A stretch of 64,000 nucleotides of DNA from the NCBI RefSeq assembly GCF_001984575.1, contig NZ_LZNS01000001.1, positions 1,042,717 to 1,106,716 on the forward strand. Reading direction: 5' to 3'. Source of the DNA: Streptomyces sp. MP131-18. Its GTDB lineage: Bacteria > Actinomycetota > Actinomycetes > Streptomycetales > Streptomycetaceae. The translations under genes were made by a program, and so were the position numbers. The notes under the pieces were generated by a model. The model had not been told where the DNA came from. It was given only the letters and a program-made list of their open reading frames with translations, and did not search any database. Below, in pieces: positions 16,276-25,350 of the stretch (positions are counted from its first letter, which is position 1; every line of letters starts with the position of its first letter).

Positions 16276-17451
16276 TCACACCCGCAGGACGACCTTGCCG
16301 GTCTCCTTGCGCTGGAACATCGCGTAGGCGTCGGGCGCCTGGTCGAGCCGCAGGTGGTGGGTGGCAAAGTCGTCCGCGCCCAGCGGGTCGTCCCCGGCGA
16401 GCAGCGGCAGGATGTCGGGCACCCAGCGCCGCACGTTGGCCTGGCCCATGCGCAGCTGGATCTGCTTGTCGAAGAGGGTGAGCATCGGCATCGGGTCGGC
16501 CATGCCGCCGTAGACGCCGCTGACGGAGATGGTGCCGCCGCGGCGGACGAGGTCGACGGCCAGGTACAGCGCGGACAGCCGGTCCACACCCGCCTTGCCC
16601 GCGATCTTCTCCGCGGCCCGGCCGGGCAGCAGCCCGCCCAGGTTCTGCGCCAGCTTGCCCGCGGTGCCGCCGTGGGCCTCCATGCCGACCGCGTCGACGA
16701 CGGAGTCCGCGCCCCTGCCGTCGGTGAGGTCGCGCACGGCCTCGACGACGTCGTCCTTGCCGGTGACGTCGAGGGTGGTCACGCCGCGTGCGCGGGCCCT
16801 TGCCATCCGTTCGGGCACGAGGTCGATACCGATGACCTGCCGGGCGCCCTGGCGGAGGGCGATGCGGCAGCACATGTCGCCGATCGGGCCGAGGCCGAGC
16901 ACGGCCAGCGTGCCGTTCTTGGGGACGTCCGCGTAGGCCACGGCCTGGTACGCCGTGGGCAGCACATCGGACAGGAACAGGTACCGGTCGTCGGGCACGT
17001 CGGGCGGCACGATGACCGGGCCGTAGTGGGCCTGCGGCACCCGCAGGTACTCGGCCTGGCCACCGGGTACGGAGCCGTACAGCTTGGTGTAGCCGAACAG
17101 CGCGGCACCCGTGCCCTGCTCCCTGACCTGCGTCGTCTCGCACTGCGTCTGGAGCCCGCGCTCGCACATGAAGCAGGAGCCGCAGGCGATCTGGAACGGG
17201 ACCACGACCCGGTCGCCCGGGCGCAGGTCGGTGATGGCGGAGCCGACCTCGGTCACGACGCCCATCGGCTCGTGGCCGAGGATGTCCCCCGGCGTCATGA
17301 ACGGGGTCAGCACCTCGTAGAGGTGCAGGTCGGACCCGCACAGGCCGGTGGACGTCACCCGGATCACCGCGTCCGTCGGCTCCTCGATGCGGGGTTCCGG
17401 CACCTCGTCCACCCGCACGTCGCGCTTGCCGTGCCACACCACTGCCTTCAT
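16276..17451 (-). CDS. Zinc-dependent alcohol dehydrogenase, formaldehyde-dehydrogenase-like
   Basis: 391 residues, the normal length for the class with the long insert. Medium-chain dehydrogenase features: GLCGSDLHLYE and GHEPMGVV (catalytic zinc Cys and His-Glu), the structural zinc cluster CGSCFMCERGLQTQC, and the cofactor loop VLGLGPIGDMCCRIA. This branch (glutathione-independent formaldehyde dehydrogenase-like) oxidises aldehydes or polyols with NAD(P). A GACT-N15-GGGTAC site lies 48 bp upstream, suggesting SigB-class control. Closest context is other redox and stress genes; the exact substrate is open. Confidence 0.88.
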   Translation of the reverse strand: MKAVVWHGKRDVRVDEVPEPRIEEPTDAVIRVTSTGLCGSDLHLYEVLTPFMTPGDILGHEPMGVVTEVGSAITDLRPGDRVVVPFQIACGSCFMCERGLQTQCETTQVREQGTGAALFGYTKLYGSVPGGQAEYLRVPQAHYGPVIVPPDVPDDRYLFLSDVLPTAYQAVAYADVPKNGTLAVLGLGPIGDMCCRIALRQGARQVIGIDLVPERMARARARGVTTLDVTGKDDVVEAVRDLTDGRGADSVVDAVGMEAHGGTAGKLAQNLGGLLPGRAAEKIAGKAGVDRLSALYLAVDLVRRGGTISVSGVYGGMADPMPMLTLFDKQIQLRMGQANVRRWVPDILPLLAGDDPLGADDFATHHLRLDQAPDAYAMFQRKETGKVVLRV

Positions 17452-17498
17452 GGCGCCTGCCTCCGGTTCCCGTCGTCCGGCGTAAGAACGCCGGGCGA

Positions 17499-17523
17499 GT
17501 ACCCCGCCGGGCCGGGGTCAGTC
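17499..17523 (-). promoter_or_regulatory. SigB-type promoter for the zinc dehydrogenase gene
   Basis: Minus strand GACT (17523-17520), 15 bp, GGGTAC (17504-17499), 48 bp upstream of the start codon at 17451. Confidence 0.55.
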
Positions 17524-17540
17524 GGGCGGGCGCGGGACGA

Positions 17541-17897
17541 TCAGCCGCGGGTGGTGAGCAGCAGGGAGCCGGCCGCCAGGCCCACGGCGGCCAGCACGGC
17601 GCAGGCCGCCGCGCACAGCACGCGCCTGCGCAGGCACCGGTAGCGGTCGGTGTACTCCGCCTGGAGGCCGCGGCAGCGGTCGGCGACGGCGACCAGGACG
17701 CGGCGGGAGAGGGCGATGCGTTCCTCCGCGTACCGGTCGGCCAGCTCGGCGCGCTGCTCCTCGCTGAGGCCGGTCAGCCGCGCGGCGAACATCTCGGCCT
17801 CGGCGCGGGCACCCGCCAGCTCGGCCTGCCACAGCAGGTAGCCCTCCAGCTGCGCGATACCCGCGGCGGCCTCGCGTTCGCTGCCGCCCGTGCTCAT
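17541..17897 (-). CDS. Small coiled-coil and single-pass membrane protein after ctaD
   Basis: 118 residues; the ATG overlaps the ctaD stop (ATGA). Residues ~5-75 form a long amphipathic, charged helix ([30 protein letters not shown] split by Ala-rich turns, then [21 protein letters not shown]), then Arg-rich residues and one C-terminal hydrophobic segment of ~20 residues. It is therefore predicted as a tail-anchored inner-membrane protein. I know no named family. Overlap with ctaD suggests an accessory or assembly role for this oxidase, by inference only. Confidence 0.65.
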   Translation of the reverse strand: MSTGGSEREAAAGIAQLEGYLLWQAELAGARAEAEMFAARLTGLSEEQRAELADRYAEERIALSRRVLVAVADRCRGLQAEYTDRYRCLRRRVLCAAACAVLAAVGLAAGSLLLTTRG

Positions 17898-19645
17898 CTG
17901 CCGGACTCCCGCGGGCCGGGGGCGGGGCCGGGGCCGGGGGCGTGCGTTCCCGACTCGGCGATGTCCCGGCGGCCGGTCTGGCGGGACTGGTCGACGACGG
18001 CCACGTCGGGGTGGTGCAGGTCGAAGGCGGGCGCTTCGGAGCGGACGCGGGGCAGGGTGGTGAAGTTGTGGCGCGGCGGCGGGCAGGAGGTGGCCCACTC
18101 CAGGGAACGGCCGTAGCCCCACGGGTCGTCCTCCTCGACCCTCGGCGCGTGCCGGGCGGTGTGCCAGATGTTGTAGAGGAACGGCAAGGTGGACAGGCCG
18201 AGCAGGAAGGCGCCGATGCTGGAGATCATGTTGAGGGCCGTGAAGCCGTCGGCGGCCAGGTAGTCGGCGTAACGGCGGGGCATGCCCTCGGCGCCGAGCC
18301 AGTGGTGGACGAGGAACGTGCCGTGGAAGCCGACGAACAGCGTCCAGAAGTGGATCTTGCCGAGCCGTTCGTCGAGGCAGGTGCCGGTGAACTTGGGCCA
18401 CCAGAAGTAGAACCCGGCGAACATCGCGAAGACGACGGTGCCGAACACCACGTAGTGGAAGTGCGCGACGACGAAGTAGCTGTCCGTGACGTGGAAGTCC
18501 ATCGGCGGGGAGGCCAGCAGGACGCCGGTCAGGCCGCCGAAGAGGAAGGTGACGAGGAAGCCGATGGACCACAGCATGGGCGTCTCGAAGGACAGCGAGC
18601 CGCGCCACATGGTGCCGATCCAGTTGAAGAACTTGACGCCGGTGGGCACGGCGATGAGGAAGGACAGCATCGAGAAGAACGGCAGCAGCACGGCGCCGGT
18701 GGCGAACATGTGGTGCGCCCACACGGTCATCGAAAGGCCGGTGATGGCGATGGTGGCGCCGACGAGCCCGATGTAGCCGAAGATCGGCTTGCGGCTGAAG
18801 ACGGGGATGACCTCGGTGATGATGCCGAAGAACGGCAGCGCGACGATGTAGACCTCGGGGTGGCCGAAGAACCAGAACAGGTGCTGCCACAACAGGGCGC
18901 CGCCGTTGGCGGAGTCGAAGATGTGCGCGCCGAAGACGCGGTCGGCGGCGAGCCCGAAGAGGGCGGCGGCCAGTACGGGGAACGCCATGAGCACCAGCAC
19001 GCTGGTGAGCAGGATGTTCCACGTGAAGATCGGCATGCGGAACATCGTCATGCCCGGCGCGCGCATGCAGATGATGGTGGTGATGAAGTTGACCGCGCCG
19101 AAGATGGTGCCGAAGCCGGAAAGAGCCAGGCCCATGATCCACATGTTGGGGCCGACGCCCGGGGAGTGGATCTCGTTACTGAGCGGGCTGTAGGCGAACC
19201 AGCCGAAACTGGCCGGGCCCTGCGGGGTCAGGAAGGAGGCGAGCACCAGCAGCCCGCCGAACAGGTACAGCCAGTAGGCGAGCCCGTTGAGCCGGGGGAA
19301 CGCCACGTCGGGGGCGCCGATCTGGAGCGGCATGATCCAGTTGGCGAACCCGGCGAACAACGGGGTGGCGAACAGCAGCATCATGATCGTGCCGTGCAGC
19401 GTGAACGCCTGGTTGTACTGCTCGTGGGACAGCATCTGGATTCCCGGGCGGGCGAGTTCGGCCCGCATGGCCATGGCGAGTACGCCTCCGACCAGGAAGA
19501 ACAGGAAGGAGGTGACGAGGTAGAGCGAGCCGATCTGCTTGTGGTCGGTCGTGGTCAGCCACGACACCACGATCCGGCCGGGGGTTCTGGGCTTCTTCGG
19601 CGCTGGGCCGCGTGCGTCGGCCCGCGCCTCGGTGACGGTCGCCAT
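17894..19645 (-). CDS. ctaD: Cytochrome c oxidase subunit I (orphan second copy)
   Basis: 583 residues, the full family length, with 12 membrane helices. Haem and copper ligands are present: His in [11 protein letters not shown] (low-spin haem), [14 protein letters not shown] (Cu-B His plus the cross-linked Tyr), WAHHMF (two Cu-B His), and [10 protein letters not shown] (haem a3 and a His). The proton-channel pattern is of the A family (GHPEVY). Subunits II, III and IV, normally encoded beside ctaD, are absent here; the neighbours are a small membrane protein and unrelated enzymes. It is probably an alternative subunit I used under particular conditions. AAGGA precedes the ATG; no GGGTAC promoter is evident. 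Confidence 0.93.
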   Translation of the reverse strand: MATVTEARADARGPAPKKPRTPGRIVVSWLTTTDHKQIGSLYLVTSFLFFLVGGVLAMAMRAELARPGIQMLSHEQYNQAFTLHGTIMMLLFATPLFAGFANWIMPLQIGAPDVAFPRLNGLAYWLYLFGGLLVLASFLTPQGPASFGWFAYSPLSNEIHSPGVGPNMWIMGLALSGFGTIFGAVNFITTIICMRAPGMTMFRMPIFTWNILLTSVLVLMAFPVLAAALFGLAADRVFGAHIFDSANGGALLWQHLFWFFGHPEVYIVALPFFGIITEVIPVFSRKPIFGYIGLVGATIAITGLSMTVWAHHMFATGAVLLPFFSMLSFLIAVPTGVKFFNWIGTMWRGSLSFETPMLWSIGFLVTFLFGGLTGVLLASPPMDFHVTDSYFVVAHFHYVVFGTVVFAMFAGFYFWWPKFTGTCLDERLGKIHFWTLFVGFHGTFLVHHWLGAEGMPRRYADYLAADGFTALNMISSIGAFLLGLSTLPFLYNIWHTARHAPRVEEDDPWGYGRSLEWATSCPPPRHNFTTLPRVRSEAPAFDLHHPDVAVVDQSRQTGRRDIAESGTHAPGPGPAPGPRESGR

Positions 19646-19737
19646 GAACGGGTCCTTTCCCTGAAGGTCGCGGCCCGTTTTATCGGTGTGCGGGCGACCC
19701 CGGCCGGTTTGACTCGTTCGTGGGCGTGTGCGGACGT

Positions 19738-20196
19738 TCAGCGACCGCCGGGCGGCGGGGCGGAGTCCGCCTCGACAACCTGCGCCAGCCTGCGGACCAT
19801 CCGGCGGTTGCGGATCTGGAGCAGGGCCTCGGACAGCATGCTGTGCAGCCGGCCGCCCGGGCCGGTCAGCGGGTGCTCGTCGATGGTCACCAGGGTGTTC
19901 TCCTCGCCCCACGGGCGCAGGTCGATGCCGATGCGGGCGGTGCCCACCAGGCGGCTGACCGCCTCCAGTTCGAGCACGCCGACGGGCTCGCACGCGCGCA
20001 CGACGGTGCGCCCGTGGAGCGTGGCCGGGCCGACCTTGACGGTGTAGCGGAGGGCCGCCCCGACCTCGGGCCAGGTGCCTTCCACGGGCTGCGAGCCGGC
20101 GGTGCCGACCACCCACTCGGCATACCTGGTGCCGTCGGCGAGCACGGCCCACACCGCGGACGGGGGGCGTCGGATCAGTACGGGCCTCACGGCCAT
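19738..20196 (-). CDS. SRPBCC family protein (polyketide cyclase/dehydrase-like)
   Basis: 152 residues from the ATG at 20196 with GGAG upstream, overlapping the end of the FAD enzyme gene by 10 bp. The START/Bet v1-like pattern is visible: [24 protein letters not shown] at the N-terminus, [31 protein letters not shown], and a long C-terminal helix with [13 protein letters not shown]. The fold binds hydrophobic ligands in a cavity. As the last gene of the DUF2267/epimerase/FAD oxidoreductase unit, it probably handles the same lipid-like or isoprenoid compound, by inference. Confidence 0.85.
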   Translation of the reverse strand: MAVRPVLIRRPPSAVWAVLADGTRYAEWVVGTAGSQPVEGTWPEVGAALRYTVKVGPATLHGRTVVRACEPVGVLELEAVSRLVGTARIGIDLRPWGEENTLVTIDEHPLTGPGGRLHSMLSEALLQIRNRRMVRRLAQVVEADSAPPPGGR

Positions 20197-21758
20197 GTGC
20201 GGCTCCTCACGCGCGGGTTCCATCGGGCTCGGTGCAGGGCGGCACGGGCCGCGTTCGCACCGCAGGCCCCGTGCACACCGCCGCCGGGATGCGCGGAGGA
20301 CGAGGCCAGGTACAGGCCCGCCACCGGCGTGCCGGGGCGGCCGGTGCCGGGGATCGGGCGGAAGACCAGTTGCTGGTGCGGGGCGGCGGTGCCGCCGCCG
20401 AGCGCCCCCCGGTACAGGCTGGGGTTCAGGGCTTCGAGACCGGCCGGGGGCAGTATCCGCCGGGCGGCGATCGTGTCGCGGAAGCCGGGCGCGAACCGTT
20501 CGACGGCCGCCTCCAGCCGGTCGGCCAGGGCCTCGGGCGGCCCCGCCCCCGCGGCACCGCGCGGCAGGTGGGTGTAGGCCCAGGCCGATTCCGTGCCGGC
20601 CGGGGAGCGGCCGGGGTCCGCCGTGGTCATCTGGCCGAAGACGGCGCAGGGGTGGCGGGGGACGGTTCCGCAGGCCAGGTCGGCGGCGTAGCGGGTCAGG
20701 TGGTCCCGGCTCTCGGCGAGGTGCACGGTGCCCGCCGCCGCGGCGGCCTCCGCGGTCCACGGCACGGGCCGGGTCAGGGCCCAGTCGACCTTGAACGTGG
20801 GGTGGTCCCACTGGAAACGCCGCAGGTCCGCGCGCAGCCGGCGCGGCAGGTCGGCCCAGGCGACGAGGCCGCCGTACAGCGCGGGCGCGGGCACGTCGGC
20901 CAGGACGGCGCGGCGGGCGGGCACCGGCTCGCCGTCCGCGGTGCGCACGCCGAGGCAGCGCCCGTCGCGCACCAGGACGCGGTCGACGGGGGTGTTGCAG
21001 CGCACCTCGCCGCCGCGGTCGGCCAGGCGGCGGACCAGGGCGTCGGTGAGGCGCCCGGCGCCGCCGGCCGGGACGGGCCAGCCGTACCGCTGGCCGAGCA
21101 TGGTCAGCAGCCAGCCGAACGCGCCGCTGCCCGCGGACTCGGGCGGGAGGTCGGCGTGCAGCGCGCTGCCGGTGAGGAGCAGCGGCCCGCCGGGCCCGGC
21201 GAACTCCTCCTCGCCGAGCCGCCGCGCGGGCAGGGCCAGCATGCGCAGCAGACGCAGTCCGTCGGCGGCGGGCAGCAGGCGGCGCAGGACGGCCACGCCG
21301 CGGCGCAGCGGCGGGAACGGGCCGAGGAGCGCGTCGAGGAGGTCGGGGGCGAGCCGGTCCCAGCGCGCCACCAGGCGCAGCCAGGCGTCGCCGTCGCCCG
21401 GCGCGAACGCATCGAGCGCGGCGGCCGTGTGCTCAGGATCGTGGTGCAGCACGGCGCAGCGGCCGTCGGGCAGCGGGTGGGCGAGGACGGCGGGGGCGTG
21501 GCGCCAGGCCAGGCCCCAGCGTTCGAGGCCGAGCCGCCGCAGGGCCGGGGAAGCGACGGCCAGCGGGTAGAAGGAGCTGAAGAGGTCGTTGACGTGGTCC
21601 GGGTGGACGCCGCGGTCGCTGCGGACGGCGCCGCCCGGTGCCGCGGTGGCTTCGAGCACCAGCACGTGCCAGCCGGCGTCGGCCAGCATGTTGGCGGCGA
21701 CGAGGCCGTTGGGACCCGCGCCGATCACGACGGCGTCCGGCGCGCCGCGCGGGGTCAC
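20187..21758 (-). CDS. Phytoene-dehydrogenase-like FAD-dependent oxidoreductase
   Basis: 523 residues from a GTG that overlaps the upstream stop (GTGA). The N-terminal dinucleotide-binding motif is [20 protein letters not shown] followed by [14 protein letters not shown], as in the CrtI/NAD(P)-binding-amine-oxidase branch; the C-terminal flavin motif is [19 protein letters not shown]. Members desaturate or saturate isoprenoid-like substrates. No carotenoid synthase genes are present nearby, so a carotenoid role is unproven. Translationally coupled on both sides, so it works with the epimerase and the SRPBCC protein. Confidence 0.88.
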   Translation of the reverse strand: MTPRGAPDAVVIGAGPNGLVAANMLADAGWHVLVLEATAAPGGAVRSDRGVHPDHVNDLFSSFYPLAVASPALRRLGLERWGLAWRHAPAVLAHPLPDGRCAVLHHDPEHTAAALDAFAPGDGDAWLRLVARWDRLAPDLLDALLGPFPPLRRGVAVLRRLLPAADGLRLLRMLALPARRLGEEEFAGPGGPLLLTGSALHADLPPESAGSGAFGWLLTMLGQRYGWPVPAGGAGRLTDALVRRLADRGGEVRCNTPVDRVLVRDGRCLGVRTADGEPVPARRAVLADVPAPALYGGLVAWADLPRRLRADLRRFQWDHPTFKVDWALTRPVPWTAEAAAAAGTVHLAESRDHLTRYAADLACGTVPRHPCAVFGQMTTADPGRSPAGTESAWAYTHLPRGAAGAGPPEALADRLEAAVERFAPGFRDTIAARRILPPAGLEALNPSLYRGALGGGTAAPHQQLVFRPIPGTGRPGTPVAGLYLASSSAHPGGGVHGACGANAARAALHRARWNPRVRSRTWP

Positions 21759-22819
21759 TGCCGCTCCCCCGGTCCCCTGGCCGCCTCCCGCAGGCGGCCG
21801 CCGCCGGGCAGGCGGCGGCGCAGCGGCGGGGTGTCGCCGCCGCCGCTGCCGCGCAGCCCGGAGAGGAAGCGGGCGGCGGCGTCGGCCGCGGAGTGCCGCG
21901 GGTGCCAGCCGAGTTCACGGCGGGCCCGCCCGGTGTCCATCAGCGGGAAGGTGAGGACGGCGTCCAGCATGGACGCCGACGTGGGCACCAGGCGCAGGTG
22001 CCAGGCCGCGTCCACGGCGGCCCGCAGCGGCCGGTAGGGCACGGTCAGCAGGCGCGCACCGGTGAGGCGGGCGAGCAGGCGCGGGTCGACGGGGGGTTCC
22101 GCGGCGATGTTGAACGGGCCGCGGACCTGCTGGAGCGCGGCGCGGCAGAAGGCGTCCGCGGCGTCGTCGGAGTGCAGCGCCTGGAAGGTGAGCCCGGCCA
22201 GGTCGGGGAGCACGCGCAGCGGGCGCGGGGGCCGCCGGGCGGGGAGGAACGGGCCGGCGAACAGCCGCCGTTGCTGCGGCGCGCTGTCCGCGGCGATGAC
22301 GATGCCGGGCCGCAGCCGGACGACGCGCACGCCGGGGTTCGTGTGCTCGAAGACGTCCAGGAGCCGTTCGGTGTACGCCTTCTCCCGGCAGTAGGGCGCG
22401 GTCGGCCAGCCGTCGGTGGGCCAGGACTCGTCCACGCGGCGGTCCTTGGGCCCGGGGGCGTAGGCCACCACGGAGGAGGCGTGGACCAGCGCGGGCACGC
22501 CGGCGCGGGCCACGGCCGCGAACACCCGGTCGCTGCCGAGGACGTTGGTGCGCCAGGTGACCTCGGGGCGGTGGGCGGGCTGGAAGAGGCACGCGAGGTG
22601 GATGACGGCGTCGGCACCGGCGAAGAGCCGGTCGAGTGCTGGCTCCTCGGTGATGTCGGCGCCGATCCAGGTCACGCCGTCCCGGGGCGTCTCCGGGCGG
22701 CGGCGGGCGATGCCCACGACGGACCGGACGCGCGGGTCCGTGGCGAGGCGCCGCACGACCCCCGTACCGATATTGCCGGTTGCCCCGGTGACGACGATGC
22801 GGGCGGATGCGGTGTTCAG
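21755..22819 (-). CDS. NAD-dependent epimerase/dehydratase-like protein; CTG start
   Basis: 354 residues if translation begins at CTG 22819. No ATG or GTG exists between the DUF2267 stop and the cofactor loop VVTGATGNIG, and GGAG sits 5 nt before the CTG, which overlaps the DUF2267 stop as CTGA. An extended SDR: Rossmann loop, DADAVIHLAC-like strand (GADAVIHLAC), ASSVVAY, and YCREKAY with the catalytic Tyr and Lys. Its closest relative in the window is the protein at 28227-29306, which shares SWPT-GWPT and RRLFAGPF segments. Likely acts on a sugar nucleotide or steroid-like ring; unknown. Confidence 0.82.
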   Translation of the reverse strand: MNTASARIVVTGATGNIGTGVVRRLATDPRVRSVVGIARRRPETPRDGVTWIGADITEEPALDRLFAGADAVIHLACLFQPAHRPEVTWRTNVLGSDRVFAAVARAGVPALVHASSVVAYAPGPKDRRVDESWPTDGWPTAPYCREKAYTERLLDVFEHTNPGVRVVRLRPGIVIAADSAPQQRRLFAGPFLPARRPPRPLRVLPDLAGLTFQALHSDDAADAFCRAALQQVRGPFNIAAEPPVDPRLLARLTGARLLTVPYRPLRAAVDAAWHLRLVPTSASMLDAVLTFPLMDTGRARRELGWHPRHSAADAAARFLSGLRGSGGGDTPPLRRRLPGGGRLREAARGPGERQ

Positions 22820-23199
22820 GTCAGCTCCGCATATCCGAAGAGATCGGCGTAGCCGGAGGGCAGCTGACTGAGCAGTTTGTTCATCGCGCCGCCCGCGACG
22901 CGTTCCGAGAGAACGGAGAAAACGACGCGGGTATCGGTCTCCGCGGTCTCCACGTCCTCGTCCGCGTGGTGCGCGACGTTGCTGATGAATTCCTCGACCC
23001 CCCAGCTGCGTCCGGTGTCGTCCGCGCTGTGGAGGATTTCCGCCAGCGGCATGGGCAGCTGGTCCGCGAGGTGCTCGGCGGAAGGCCCGGGAAGGCGCCG
23101 GCCGAGGGTGATCAGGACCGATTCGACGATGCGTTCCGCCTCGTCGGCGGGGTACTCCCCGCGCTCGCGCACGGTCGAGAGAAAGGCGCTGTAGGACAC
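22816..23199 (-). CDS. DUF2267 domain-containing protein
   Basis: 127 residues from a GTG at 23199. DUF2267 proteins are small helical proteins; this one shows SAFLSTVRERGEYP, ADEAERIVESVLITLGRRLP, EHLADQLPMPL and the later EEFISNVAHH and DTRVVFSVLSERV repeats, consistent with the two-repeat architecture of the family. Function unknown, often in stress or redox contexts. First gene of a four-gene operon reaching to 19738. A GTTT-N15-GGTTAC site lies 57 bp upstream, and the divergent gene is a SigB-type sigma factor. Confidence 0.85.
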   Translation of the reverse strand: MSYSAFLSTVRERGEYPADEAERIVESVLITLGRRLPGPSAEHLADQLPMPLAEILHSADDTGRSWGVEEFISNVAHHADEDVETAETDTRVVFSVLSERVAGGAMNKLLSQLPSGYADLFGYAELT

Positions 23200-23255
23200 G
23201 GTGCCGCCCTTTCCTGTCGATTGCGTTTCCGTCTTTTCCAGGTCGCGTCCTCCGC

Positions 23256-23280
23256 GTAACCAGCGGGGCGCGCGGGAAAC
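23256..23280 (-). promoter_or_regulatory. Near-consensus SigB-type promoter for the DUF2267 operon
   Basis: Minus strand GTTT (23280-23277), 15 bp, GGTTAC (23261-23256), one base off GGGTAC. The same variant is found at 28191-28216. Confidence 0.45.
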
Positions 23281-23404
23281 CTCGGCGGCACCCTCCGGCG
23301 TTCGAGATGTGCGCGCGGGCAAATGCGGGCAGACTTGTCGGGAACGGCCTCTTCCCGTGGCGAGCAGCGCGAATCGCACGCCCACCCTCACCTGGGAGAG
23401 CAGA

Positions 23405-24256
23405 ATGAATACACCCGCAAACCCCCGCAAGAAGCGACATCCGCACGACGACGCGCCGGACACGAGCAGTCAATTCCAGCGCATTGCCGAGCTGCCTCCG
23501 TGTCCGGAGCGCGAGGCGTTGCGCCGGGACGTGATATGTGCGTGGATTCCGATGGCGGACCGGCTGGCGCGGACGTTCCGCGACCGTGGCGAGGCGCTGG
23601 AGGACCTGGAGCAGGTCGCGGCGCTCGGCCTGGTGAAGGCGGTCCACCGGTTCGATCCGAGCCGCGGGCGGCCCTTCGAGAGCTACGCCGTGCCGACGAT
23701 CGTCGGTGAGGTGAAACGCCACTTCCGGGACCACATGTGGGGGCTGCACGTGCCGCGGCGCACGCAGGAGCTGCGGAACCGGGTGCGGGCCTCGGCCCGG
23801 CAGCTGAGTTTCCGGCTCGACGAGCGGGGACCGAGCGTGGAGCAGATCGCGGAGCACAGCGGCCTGACCGAGGACGAGGTCAGGACCGGCATGGAGGCGC
23901 TGGAGAGCTTCAGCACTCTCTCGTTGAATGCTGAACTTCCAGGTGCGGACGGCGACTACTCGCTGCTCGACACGCTGGGCTCGCACGAGCCCGGGTTCGA
24001 CCGCGTGGTGGACCGCGAGTCGGTCAAGAGCCCCTTGCAGGCGCTGCCGGAGCGCGAGCGGCACATCCTGTACCTGCGCTTCTTCCACGGCATGACGCAG
24101 AGCCGCATCGCGCGGCACCTGGGGATCTCGCAGATGCACGTCTCGCGGCTGCTGAGCCGGGCCTGCGAACGCATCCGCACCGAGGTGGACGGCCACGACG
24201 GCACGATGGAGCCCGCGGCCGCTCCCGCGCCCGCCGCCGGCGGAACGGTGGCCTGA
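23405..24256 (+). CDS. RNA polymerase sigma factor, SigB/SigF/SigG family
   Basis: 283 residues from the ATG at 23405. Region 2 (about 55-125) has ADRLARTFRDRGEALEDLEQVAALGLVKAVHRFD and the -10-binding SYAVPTIVGEVKRHFRDHMW; region 3 follows with VPRRTQELRNRV; region 4 (about 215-265) has LPERERHILYLRFFHGMTQSR and LGISQMHVSRLLSRA. This is the stress and development sigma family of streptomycetes that reads GNNT-N14-16-GGGTAY promoters. No anti-sigma or anti-anti-sigma gene is adjacent. No GGGTAC site precedes it, so it is not obviously autoregulated. A strong hairpin terminates it at 24340-24380. Confidence 0.92.
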   Translation: MNTPANPRKKRHPHDDAPDTSSQFQRIAELPPCPEREALRRDVICAWIPMADRLARTFRDRGEALEDLEQVAALGLVKAVHRFDPSRGRPFESYAVPTIVGEVKRHFRDHMWGLHVPRRTQELRNRVRASARQLSFRLDERGPSVEQIAEHSGLTEDEVRTGMEALESFSTLSLNAELPGADGDYSLLDTLGSHEPGFDRVVDRESVKSPLQALPERERHILYLRFFHGMTQSRIARHLGISQMHVSRLLSRACERIRTEVDGHDGTMEPAAAPAPAAGGTVA

Positions 24257-24339
24257 GGTGCGTCCCGGCCCGCTGCGGCGCCCGCTGCTCGCCCTGTGGA
24301 TCGGGCGGAAGGTCTGGCGCGCCGTACAGCGGCACCGGC

Positions 24340-24380
24340 GCCGCGGGGCCCGCCGCCCCTGAGGCGGCGGGCCCCGCGGC
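24340..24380. terminator. Perfect 18-bp hairpin between sigma factor and convergent SDR genes
   Basis: Arms 24340-24357 and 24363-24380 are exact reverse complements with a 5-nt loop CCTGA. It lies between convergent genes and should terminate both. Confidence 0.8.
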
Positions 24381-24396
24381 CTTCGTCGGTGCGCCG

Positions 24397-25287
<891 letters not shown>

Positions 25288-25350
25288 CTGACGCTCCTTT
25301 CCGCGGCCGCCGCCGCGCGGCCGGATCGCCCGCGGCACGGTGCTTCCCGT

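Noticed and set aside
20187..21758. Carotenoid biosynthesis cluster, suggested by the phytoene-dehydrogenase-like enzyme
   Set aside because: No phytoene synthase, cyclase or GGPP synthase is present in the window.
24258..24362. 34-codon ORF right after the sigma factor gene
   Set aside because: Its second half is the 18-bp terminator stem, whose stop codon lies in the loop; probably fortuitous.
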